From Ceriagrion tenellum (taxonomy: Eukaryota > Arthropoda > Insecta > Odonata > Coenagrionidae), in contig OY720639.1 in NCBI GenBank assembly GCA_963169105.1, forward strand, positions 93,570,559 through 93,634,558: a DNA stretch of 64,000 nucleotides. The letters are read 5' to 3'. Shown one piece after another: positions 21,001 through 27,400 of this stretch. Every line of letters starts with the position of its first letter. Position 1 is the first letter of the stretch. Below the pieces are notes generated by a model. The model did no database searches. It saw only the letters and a list, made by a program, of their open reading frames with translations, and was not told where the DNA came from. The position numbers and the translations under genes were made by a program.

Positions 21001-23403
21001 CCATGTTTGAACAGAACATGCTTCGTACCAGGCTGCAAAACAGGGTATGGATCTACAAGGACCCAAAATAGGACACTTGGATTGAAAAATAAGAATCTGT
21101 TCAAGGTGGCGGTAAGTGCATTCCTTTTTACCCACACTGCAATGATGGCCATTGGGAATACTCAAGAGGTCAAGTGGGAAATGACTAACAACGAAGGCTA
21201 AATCGATACATTGGCGCAATCCCTTTTCCATACATGATATTATCATTTCTTGGTTTTTCAATCTTGTATCTGTCTTCTGATTCATTCCACCTTTTTATCT
21301 CGCATTATTATTAAAATTCCGGATAGCGATATTCACATAGAACAAAGAAGTTAACTGTGCATTTATTTTATTAAATTTAGTAGAGGAATTAAATATATCT
21401 GTATACCGAGCGATATTAAAAGTGTATAATTACGTCCATCGTGTATTACTACAATTTTTATCCACTACATGATTATTACTTGTACGTAAAAAGCAATGTA
21501 TATTCATGGAAAAACCGGTAAGACGTGTTTATTTACAATCTGTCGACTGTATTTACATTTGAACTTCCGTCTTTCATCGCTAGGCGGAACCACTTTCCAA
21601 AAAGTTTTGTTTACTAGAATTCTAGACAATCCTTTTTGGCAACCAGATCCCAATCCATAATATATATTCATGACTTCAACAATAATATCATGATCATTTA
21701 AATAACAAGTAACAAATCTTTTGTCACCAACTTGAGCATAATTAATCTAGTAAATTTATGAGCGTATGAGCATATAAACTAGATATTTTGTCAATCACGT
21801 ATGCTCACATATGTTAAGAAAACTAAATACTATTCAAAAGTGAATTTTCTATGTATATTTCAATAATAATCTTACCCTCCTGTTTGTCCAAGAGTTTATC
21901 CACCAGGAGACTCTCTTCAAATGGTTTCAAAATGTTGATGTATCCTTCCTCAGTACCAGCCTTTATAGTAAAAGTAACGGAAATAACCTTATAATTCAAA
22001 GCACCAAAATTATTAAAGCAGTGAGCACACAGTTTCAATACTCATTATATGGTGAGCGATTGTCAGGACAAAAACAATAGAATAGACAGAGAACATACGG
22101 AAAGAAATTCCACAGAAGACAATAAACTGGACTGGGAAACAAGTCTCAAGGTAGCAAAACATTTTCAATTGAGTTTCATAGCTACCATGAATTAGGTAAC
22201 TAATATTCAGTTGCCATATGGGTAAACACTCAGGGCAACAAAAATAATAGGAAAACATATTTTTGTAGCCATTTAAATTTAGCATTCAAATATTATAGAG
22301 CAGAATAAATCTAGCACACTTGTTCGCCATAATGCCTTATTTTAGCAAAAATATATGCCGTAAGACATGCATAAGTCATAAGTACAAGTTCTCTTTTAAG
22401 TCACAATTACTATTTTTTAAGGTGAGGGGAACCGTAGAATAAGTTACGGCATCTTAAGCAAATTCTGAAGGAATATGCATAAATACATTTACACAATGAC
22501 ACTGTCTCGCTACTACTTCTATGAAATGTAGATTGATAAAAAAGTAACTAAAACACATGTGAGTGTACCAGAAATAACAAATAAAATTTTGTAATTTTGA
22601 GGAAAATTCATAGCCCAAAGCAGGGTAATTGCACCAATTCCCCACGCATACTTACAGCAACGAGTGTGTTGTCTGCTGAGATATCAAGGCACCAGCATGC
22701 ACCGGCGGTCAATGGGGTAAATGACTTAATGAAAAGAAAAACCAAATTAATGCATAAAAATGGGAAAATACTGCTAAGATCTACACGTTAAAGCAAGAAA
22801 AGTTATTTACCAATACTTTTGTCCAATCATTGCCAGCATGGAAAGCCCTCGGAACCACTATATTACTTATTCCCCTTTGGGCATATGTCCCAGCCGGGCT
22901 ATAGATTCCACATTAACATTGATGCCTCAAATACTGATTATACACTAAAACAAGACCTTGTTGGGCTCGCAAATAAAACTACTATTACTACCAAAGGATA
23001 AAAACCTGTTACCTTGATAGAAAGACCGATCAAGTCATATTCATTGACCAGCCCCTGCAACCCGGCACCAAAAAGTCGACCGTCACACCAAACTAGGGAT
23101 TCAACAGAAGTCTCGGGATGACCAGGAATCGTGAGTTCGATGTGAGGAGTGTTGAGAACATCCCAAACCTCCACGGAGTTATCAGCTCTACAAAACATTT
23201 TGCGTCAGAATACGAAATTGTGTTCTTCCACACACAATTCAAACATCAGAAACAGAATGGTCGAACGTGGTGTTATATATACTCCGGAATAGTTCTTACC
23301 TTGACAGAGCCAGCTTCCTCTCCTTTTTTGCATAGGCCATGCAGTTTATGGCACGGGGTTCGAGGTCGTAAAACCTCACGTTGTGAATTCTGTAAGTTCC
23401 CAT
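1..23403 (-). CDS. UTP4: UTP4/cirhin, WD40 protein of the small-subunit processome (3' end missing)
   Basis: Coding span, minus strand, 3'-partial: it runs off the left edge. Exons in transcript order: 23403-23300, 23187-23013, 22724-22656, 21960-21876, 20313-20115, 17159-17041, 12247-12053, 10486-10416, 5265-4966, 3081-2778. Every junction is GT-AG and phases agree across all ten, giving about 540 residues; vertebrate cirhin has about 690, so roughly the last fifth is outside. From memory of the family the protein follows cirhin closely: start MGTYRIHNVRFYDLEPRA, then ADNSVEVWDV, WCDGRLFGAGLQGLVNEYDL, RILSLSFDPCGKFLASGS, IVWCVAFTNDFTIISGDSR, LFSGGVDGYL and SEHLEVWRLGAT. These are tandem WD40 blades. 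UTP4 belongs to the t-UTP/UTP-A subcomplex that binds nascent pre-rRNA and starts 18S processing in the nucleolus. It lies head to head with the F-box gene. The start was chosen because it matches the family N-terminus; coordinates here cover introns too. Confidence 0.93.
520..1690 (-). mobile_element. Degenerate pogo/Tigger-type DNA transposon, C-terminal coding end
   Basis: Read on the minus strand, 1600-1351 encodes CFSSQGVLSDVGL followed by VNFVEYFKGGGDLD, an acidic stretch and TPAKTLEAMEYVLDK before a stop. A VEFF.GGGD block plus an acidic tail with a final short helix is typical of Tigger/CENP-B-like transposase C-termini. The stretch at 520-970 is shared, diverged, with 13670-14100 in another intron, so both are copies of one dispersed repeat and 520-970 would be the element's 3' non-coding end. 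The reading frame is broken. The family call rests on short motifs. Confidence 0.5.
1691..2777. other. UTP4 intron, no recognised feature
   Basis: This stretch has open frames on the plus strand around 1703-2107, but they show no family motif and sit in AT-rich sequence. I see no UTP4 exon, repeat copy or RNA gene. Confidence 0.5.
2778..3081 (-). CDS. UTP4: UTP4 coding exon 10 (last one inside the window)
   Basis: The acceptor TCTCTTCAG is followed by DPEICPDVTMREDGDDAS, an acidic insert, then VCKVTGLLPELARRPSGPME and a degenerate blade. The donor GTGAGT leaves phase 1. The match to cirhin is weaker than in other exons, but frame and splice sites fit. No further UTP4 exon was recognised between 2777 and 1, so the remaining C-terminal exons should lie to the left. 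Confidence 0.83.
4085..4345 (+). repeat. SINE body, family A copy 1
   Basis: The block from CCGAGAAAACCC through GTGGAGGGCACTTCAAGT (about 4133-4150) to GTTTCTCTCCACCCTTCCTC matches, with substitutions, 50338-50490, where a tRNA-like head with A and B boxes precedes it. The head is not recognisable here. A further short piece of the same body is at 4757-4800. Confidence 0.75.
4757..4800 (+). repeat. SINE family A fragment
   Basis: GTGGACGGCACTTCAAGTG and the following TTCTTTGTCTGTCCGAGGA repeat the core of the SINE at 4085-4345 and 50252-50550. Confidence 0.6.
4966..5265 (-). CDS. UTP4: UTP4 coding exon 9
   Basis: It reads GKCAMLAPKARCVLFRFSEH then LEVWRLGATSKPPQTSDEDS, an acidic linker, and QWIAFSTMYGIRMFHLL. 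LELWRLG and WIAYST are hallmarks of cirhin. Exactly 100 codons, phase 0 at both ends, with acceptor TTACAG and donor GTATGC. Confidence 0.92.
5266..7030. other. UTP4 intron 8, left part
   Basis: AT-rich intron. The minus strand from about 6316 downward starts TACAGTAGACCTCTGCAGCT, like the terminal repeats of pogo/Tigger MITEs, and may mark the end of such an element; its partner end near 6000 is not clear. Nothing else was recognised. Confidence 0.4.
7031..7038. repeat. hAT target-site duplication, left copy
   Basis: GTTCAAAG directly precedes the CAGGG terminus and is identical to the copy at the other end. Confidence 0.93.
8060..8727 (-). pseudogene. hAT transposase C-terminal half, frameshifted
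   Basis: Read in minus order: GDFLECWQKCKIETKGVGTE, KSQAILCALYLDKRW, a break near 8430, then KRIPEEKDMKKIICDLAE, YWEERKWSDLELYELATTVL and LAAPAM, a frameshift near 8133, and VSVERLFSHTKFILQTIRSR with IVNDILLV. ALYLDPRY-like, LA.PA and VERLFS-like blocks are the standard hAT C-terminal landmarks. Less certain upstream coding continues to about 9329. At least one frameshift and in-frame stops are present. Confidence 0.88.
9128..9174. repeat. Hairpin inside the hAT element
   Basis: TTTGGGCCAGC and GCTGGCCCAAA form a perfect 11-bp inverted repeat with a 7-base loop, extended imperfectly by AAGGTC and GACCTT outside it. Confidence 0.75.
10358..10365. repeat. hAT target-site duplication, right copy
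   Basis: GTTCAAAG directly follows the CCCTG terminus and is identical to the left copy. Confidence 0.93.
10416..10486 (-). CDS. UTP4: UTP4 coding exon 8 (71 bases)
   Basis: It reads VDGYLGISSYPPKTVAKYP then PIPQ. It follows SGG of exon 7 and precedes GKCAMLAPKARCVLF in exon 9, as in cirhin. The donor GTAAAG lies only 50 bases from the hAT target duplication in the next intron, so the transposon inserted very near the 5' splice site. Confidence 0.88.
10777..11020 (-). mobile_element. 3' end of a non-LTR retrotransposon (LINE family B)
   Basis: On the plus strand, the block from CTACATCCACATACTACCCT through GTGTGTGGCAGGAGGTGT to TGTGCATGGAAAGAACGAAT matches 29019-29200, where the same sequence follows a LINE reverse-transcriptase C-terminus on the minus strand. 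It is thus the 3' untranslated end of that LINE, here severely 5'-truncated. Confidence 0.75.
11190..12052. other. UTP4 intron 7, no recognised feature
   Basis: AT-rich sequence with homopolymer runs. No coding exon, repeat copy or RNA gene was recognised. Confidence 0.5.
12053..12247 (-). CDS. UTP4: UTP4 coding exon 7
   Basis: It reads VDPLIFSFEKVNIHSG, an acidic/basic insert, then HDHDVRALVIGHGNRLFSGG. The HxHDVRxL...LxSGG pattern is characteristic of UTP4. The acceptor is TTTTCAG and the donor GTGAGT, phase 1. Confidence 0.92.
12871..12879 (+). promoter_or_regulatory. TATA box of the solo LTR
   Basis: GTATATAAG followed 30 bases later by an initiator-like CATCAGTTC. It would drive transcription antisense to UTP4. 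Confidence 0.65.
13161..13166 (+). promoter_or_regulatory. Poly(A) signal of the solo LTR
   Basis: ATTAAA about 60 bases before the LTR end, in the expected R/U5 position. Confidence 0.55.
13567..13661. repeat. Inverted repeat with arms of about 35 bases
   Basis: AAATGAAAAAGTAAC with TTTCCTTCCACAGATTT on the left is mirrored by AAATCTGTGGAAGGAAA and GTTACTTTTTCATTT on the right, with a loop of about 20 bases. One base differs (CATTG against CAG). Confidence 0.8.
13662..14110 (-). mobile_element. Second copy of the dispersed repeat found at 520-970
   Basis: Several blocks match in order, such as CAAAATTTTCATTTT, ATGAATGCTTTCAC against TTAATGCTTGCAC, GAATTAAAGTCAAATACATGA against GAATTAAAGTGAAATACATGA, and CAGCTGCCATACCACTCATG. 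The likely source is a Tigger-like element, judged from the copy near 1351. Confidence 0.65.
14158..14480 (+). pseudogene. Pogo/Tigger transposase fragment with DETG motif
   Basis: The plus strand reads VHPSVYNMDETGLFRKALTD then RKTHKNGDKCHG before a stop. N.DETGLF..L.D is the block around the first catalytic Asp of Tigger-type DDE transposases. A related fragment is at 39530-39900. Its orientation is opposite to that expected from the neighbouring 13662-14110 repeat, so two insertions or a rearrangement are involved. Confidence 0.7.
14481..15290. other. UTP4 intron 6, no recognised feature
   Basis: AT-rich sequence without exon, repeat or RNA gene that I can support. Confidence 0.45.
15295..16200. 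other. Unassigned GC-richer block with a threefold internal repeat
   Basis: Compared with the flanks this block is rich in G on the plus strand and has several open frames without recognisable motifs. Between 15546 and 15674 a unit of about 43 bases recurs three times, each starting TTCTATAMTAACTG and continuing GAGGAGGTCAGATGTGTAC or a variant. It may be the remains of a transposon or retroelement leader; no family was identified. Confidence 0.45.
15546..15674. repeat. Degenerate tandem triplication, unit about 43 bases
   Basis: Units begin at about 15546, 15590 and 15632 with TTCTATACTAACTG, TTCTATAATAACTG and TTCTATACTAACTG, followed by related AGTCAGA/GTCGGATG and GTAC/GTATAC blocks. Confidence 0.7.
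17041..17159 (-). CDS. UTP4: UTP4 coding exon 6
   Basis: It reads GKLSFWDAKLGCSIKSYQSH, then KADILTLCLSDDNNSVYCS. This is the WD40 blade matching cirhin GKVQFWDSATGTLVKSH. The acceptor is TTTTGCAG and the donor GTAATG, phase 1. Confidence 0.92.
17639..17913. mobile_element. Perfect 93-bp inverted repeat (MITE or foldback element)
   Basis: The arm 17639-17731 (AAGCCAAGCCTGTTTATATT to GGAGCTATCATAT) is repeated, as far as I can read without any mismatch, as its reverse complement at 17821-17913; the spacer is 89 bases. Diverged relatives of arm and spacer are at about 18160-18360 and 18571-18650 in the same intron. The stem lies in UTP4 intron 5, so the pre-mRNA would fold into a long hairpin. 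Confidence 0.9.
18640..18800 (-). repeat. tRNA-derived SINE (family C)
   Basis: On the minus strand TGGCTTGGTGG (A box) is followed about 45 bases later by GGGTTTGAATC (B box), the spacing of a tRNA-like RNA polymerase III promoter, then TCAAGTCAAATGATTTTT. Acceptor-stem pairing is poor, so it is not a working tRNA gene. A family relative is at 32695-32772. Confidence 0.7.
18801..20114. other. UTP4 intron 5, left-hand remainder
   Basis: The plus-strand open frame at 19084-19305 shows no family motif. No exon, RNA gene or clear repeat was found here. Confidence 0.45.
20115..20313 (-). CDS. UTP4: UTP4 coding exon 5
   Basis: The exon reads RILSLSFDPCGKFLASGS, then GAVRVWCVETGHAIHRMSIG and IVWCVAFTNDFTIISGDSR. 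It carries the strongest family signature in the gene: RILSLS, P-G, ASGS, and IVW-VAF. The acceptor is TTTTAG and the donor GTATGT, phase 2. Confidence 0.93.
20998..21120 (+). pseudogene. Possible THAP-domain (P-element-like) fragment
   Basis: The plus strand reads MPCLNRTCFVPGCKTGYGST then, after an interval, LFKV. C-x3-G-C-x2-GY after a short N-terminus resembles the start of THAP zinc fingers (CxVxGCxS/TGY), which occur in P-element transposases. The later THAP residues (W, second C..H) are not found in frame, so it is degenerate if real. It lies antisense in UTP4 intron 4. Confidence 0.35.
21876..21960 (-). CDS. UTP4: UTP4 coding exon 4
   Basis: It reads AGTEEGYINILKPFEESLLV then DKLLDKQEG, the cirhin region of the form GCEDGSVKLF. 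The acceptor is ATAAAG with a weak pyrimidine tract, and the donor GTAAGA leaves phase 1. Frame continuity with exons 3 and 5 supports the boundaries. Confidence 0.87.
22656..22724 (-). CDS. UTP4: UTP4 coding exon 3 (23 codons)
   Basis: This short exon follows a pyrimidine-rich tract ending ATTAAG. It reads SFTPLTAGACWCLDISADN plus TLVA and aligns with the cirhin stretch around GGPIWSMAASPSG. It is phase 0 at both ends, with a GTAAGT donor. Confidence 0.85.
23013..23187 (-). CDS. UTP4: UTP4 coding exon 2
   Basis: The acceptor TTTTGTAG completes an Arg codon. The exon then reads ADNSVEVWDV, with the WD dipeptide that closes blade 1, and WCDGRLFGAGLQGLVNEYDL for blade 2. It ends in phase 0 at GTAACA. 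Confidence 0.92.
23300..23403 (-). CDS. UTP4: UTP4 coding exon 1
   Basis: The ATG is at 23403-23401. The exon encodes the N-terminus MGTYRIHNVRFYDLEPRA followed by INCMAYAKKERKLALS and ends in phase 2 at a GTAAGA donor (23299). It corresponds to the first WD40 strands of cirhin. A 112-base intron follows. Confidence 0.92.
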
Positions 23404-24357
23404 TTTCAAAATATTTACACACCTATACTCCCAAACCCTTCAAATCCCATGTGGAAAATAAACAAGTGAATCGTGAAATACAAACGGTGGCTCCGTAATC
23501 GCCTCTGGTGGGGAAAAGGAGTACCAAAGAGCACCTCGCTCAGAGCAATTCGAATAATATATGCCTCTACCGCATATGGAGAGAATAATTAATAACTATT
23601 TATACCACTGGTTCCCAACCTGTTATTTACCATGTATTACACAACACGTAAATGATTAAATCACAGACCATAATGCATATTTTTATGAAATAACGGCGGG
23701 AACCACTGGCGGTACGCATAGCATGAGATGGGAATCACTGTTAAAATGACATGTTGCCTCAATTCTGAGGCAACTGGAATTCTTGGGCAAATGAAATCCC
23801 TGCCTTCCACTCCTGGGATGAAAGATGGTTTGAATGTAGTAACCCAGTGATTGTTTTTCCCTAATTATTTTTTCTCTCAATTAACTCTTTACGATGTCAT
23901 TAACAATAATTCCCGATTTTTTGTTTCTTGACTAATTAAATACGTATAATCCACCATTGACATGAAAACATTTCTTTCAGAGATCAACGAAAAATTTGGT
24001 CCTCTTCATGCTGACATTGATTTGACGCTCCACAAAAATAATCTTCATTAAATTTTCTTTATCGGTCGTACTTAAATCTCTGAATTTTTTTACTTGTTAG
24101 AGGAATTATATTGCATTCTAAATTAACACGAACGACGATACTAAAACATATTTTGTTGTCACGTCTCGTAATTTGCTCCATTGAAAAATGGAGCCATGTC
24201 TAACTCATCTGTTGCTAGTAGTAAGACTTGCCATCGTAAAGACGGCAGCACTAACTAAAATCGGAAAGTCGTCCGTCATTTTAAGTCAATCAGCTGATCG
24301 TAAAGGAATAAGGAAGTCAAGAAGGTGTATATATCTGTGGAATTAACGAAAAGCGCA
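23404..24357. promoter_or_regulatory. Probable bidirectional promoter between UTP4 and the F-box gene
   Basis: These 954 bases separate two divergent start codons. They must hold both 5' UTRs and probably a shared core promoter; no TATA box at a convincing distance was seen on either side, which is usual for housekeeping genes. The 23606-23740 part carries short inverted ends (CACTGGTTCCCAACC and the complement of GGGAATCACTG) resembling a hAT-type MITE remnant, but no target duplication was found. Promoter activity is inferred only from gene orientation. Confidence 0.55.
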
Positions 24358-24432
24358 ATGGAATATGTCACCCCCCAAGCCCAGGGCTTTCAAGCAGATG
24401 ATGAGAGACGGACAGTAGAACTCCCAATAGAG
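24358..24432 (+). CDS. F-box/LRR gene coding exon 1
   Basis: Twenty-five codons, MEYVTPQAQGFQADDERRTV then ELPIE, ending in phase 0 at GTATTT. The final LPIE is the start of the F-box helix 1 motif (LPxE) and joins to VVTHILSYV in exon 2, which is the main support for this exon and its start. The exon is too short to stand out by itself. Confidence 0.87.
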
Positions 24433-27400
24433 GTATTTATACTGTTTCTTTCTCTCATATCACATACGATCTTCTAAGGTGCAGTTACGGGTGTAAACAT
24501 CTAATCATGTAAACTCCACCCAAAGCTCAATGCATCTGTTTTACAGACTGTCATTCATGATAATAGTGTCAAAAGTCTATGTAGCTGCTTTTATTCTTGA
24601 GAAATGATCATTGTTTATTTCCTTTAGTTAAAACGTTCAGTGTAATTCAATAGTTATTTTCTGATGTTTTAGGTTACTAATTGTGTAATGTATGTGGGCT
24701 GTGTGTTTGGGTATTTTCAAGGCTGTATAATTTTTTCTATCAATGAGTTTGCTATGACGACCGATTAAACGAGCGCTTGGAAGTGAAAAGCTACCTATCA
24801 TTAGGAAAATAAAGTAAAGCTCTATTTGATCTATTACTGATATTGGCAGTGAGGTGGCGACTACCTAATCCCTAGCAAAAGATATTAATTTTACACGTTA
24901 GCGAAGGTACGACTATAAACATAACAACAACATCTCAACTTGCAAATGATTTTCCTCTACTGTGGTGTTGAATAGTAGAGTCACTATTATCACCTTAGTT
25001 CTGAAAACCCTTCTAATGATTGAATTACATTTGAATGGTGAATATTCTGTTTTCTTTTTTCTTATTGAGATGGAAAGTGAAATCAGCGTTGGTAATTCCG
25101 AGCTGTATAACATTTCTGCCGCTCTTCTTGATCTTCCATATCTTTTCTTAGGAGATCATTATTTACCATGTAAGATGTCCTCATGATACATGAATGTTGG
25201 TTGGTGCATAGTTCCTACTAAACCGTCAACCCTCGTATTCCTTTGCCCACTTCTGGTCTTAGCCTTGCATGCTGGAAGCACTTACAAAACATTAGCAGTG
25301 CTCCATTACGGAAACTAGGATTAACCTAGTGAATATGAGGGTCTTTGATGGAAAAATGAAAGAGAGTTGGTGCTTTACAATGGTGAGTCCACATCTCAAA
25401 TGAGCCATGGGTATCTTGGAATTTCCATGGAAATATTTTATTTACGAAGTTAATAAAACACAAAGGAAATCTGCATCCTATGTTAAAAACTGCTGGGAGT
25501 GAACAGAGAGTGTCACTCAGATGGAGGAAGGATTAGGTTGGTAACTGTCACAGAATCTGAGGCTTCATGATAGGCTAAGGTTTCTTGAAAAACTCCGAGC
25601 TGGTGAGTTTCAGTACGACAGAGGACATTATCTCAACCTCTTGCTGTAACTCTAGAGCCGATAGGAGTGAAAAAATAGGAGGCATACTCTGCCAAATTGA
25701 CAGATGCAAAAATTCCCTCTCTCCATGTTCCATTAGTGGTCATAATGAAAACAGTAGACCCTATCATATACTCAACCCTTCTCTCCCTGCCTGACATTCT
25801 CCCCTCTATCACTCTTGCCCCCTGACCATTACATTTCATCCTCTCTTCAAATCACTTTCTCCTCCTCTAATTGAAATGAATGAAATCATTTAATTGTTCC
25901 ACGTAATCTTTCATGCAAAGAAACAAAGTCATTGCTTTCATGTATATTCTTCAAATTCCTCAAAACAACAATATTCTGTCTTGAGGGAACAAAATTTTTC
26001 TCCATCCTTAAAATGTGCCCCTTTAAGCTCCTTTAATCCTTCATCTTACTCATCAGTTCCTCATTTGTCTTCCTATGTTCCCAATCTGTAAACTCCATTT
26101 TACTCACATTTCCATTTTCCTCACAGACCAAGTTTCAGAACGATGCAAGTATTTTATCACCGTGAAACGTGCTCATGGTTAAATATTTGTCTCCTTGTAG
26201 TTTACTCCTAATGTGATACCAAATTGCAGCTTCTGTATTTAATATTTTGGAGTTCTGGCTAGAGGAGTCTTATCTTGCATTCTTGGATGTTTACATATGA
26301 CATATACTGGTCAACTAAAAGAAATGTGCATCCTTACCCTTTGCATAAAAGCCTTTATGAGAAATATCGTCTGACCAGCTTCCCCCTTAAAATTGTACAC
26401 ATCCTGCTTGATGGCGTGAAAATGGGTTCTCTCGACCCATTAAATATTGCATAGAATTCAATGTACCTATTATGTTATCAATTACTCCTACACCCTTCCA
26501 CACTCCTTTCCAGCAAAATAATCCTAACTATCCACAACTGTTGTTATTTTTCCTCCCTAATTCCTAGAACTATCAACAAAATATGAGCAAATATTCTTTG
26601 AGTAATGTGTACTTCATGATATGACAAAATTTGTAGTGCAAATAAGAAAAATAAGTGTGTCCTTATTTGTATTTTGCTTTCAATTAGAGTTCGTACTAGC
26701 ATAGGTAAGTACTAGGTGATAATGCTTTTGGAATAAACTGATTTAGCTTAAAAATAAACCTAATTATACAATTTTCACATTCATTTGATTTAACATTTAA
26801 TGTGTGAAAGAGAAATTTTGTTCCCATCATAAAATAGGTCCCACCAGACAAAAGGGAATTTTGAGTACCACTGTAATTTAAATGCTTGGAAAAACTCTAG
26901 CCAGCCATACCACAACTGAGCATTTAAATGAAATGTTTTGATTAAACAAGGGCCACCATAATGGATTTTGTGGTCACATGATTCTCTTCCCTGAATTTAA
27001 TTGGACATGTGTACAAATCGGCTGTACACTGTACTCTCAGCTGAGTTGTTACCTAGGATTCACTCCAGTTATAACCAGTTTTGATGTTTAACTAATTATA
27101 AGCAAACAAAGGACTTAATAATGATCATTCATTGGTTGTTCAATCCTATGATTGGTTGACTGCAGCCCTCCATCCTTCCCTATCTAATGCTAGTTCCCTT
27201 ACCTCCTGGTATTTTTTTTCCTATGCACTTTCCTCTTTATTTGGTCCATGTACTTATTCCTGGGTCTTCCTATCAGGACTTTTCCCTCTATTTTGCCTTC
27301 ATTGATGTTCTTCAGAAGCCCATTGTGTCTCAGGGTGTCCAATCCATCTTGTTCTTCTTTTCTGTTCAGTGCTCCAAATGGTCCTTTCCTCTCCTACTCT

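Noticed and set aside
23606..23740. hAT-type MITE in the shared promoter region
   Set aside because: The short ends pair partly (CACTGGTTCCCAACC against CAGTGATTCCCATC), but the flanking 8-mers differ, so it is mentioned only within the promoter entry.
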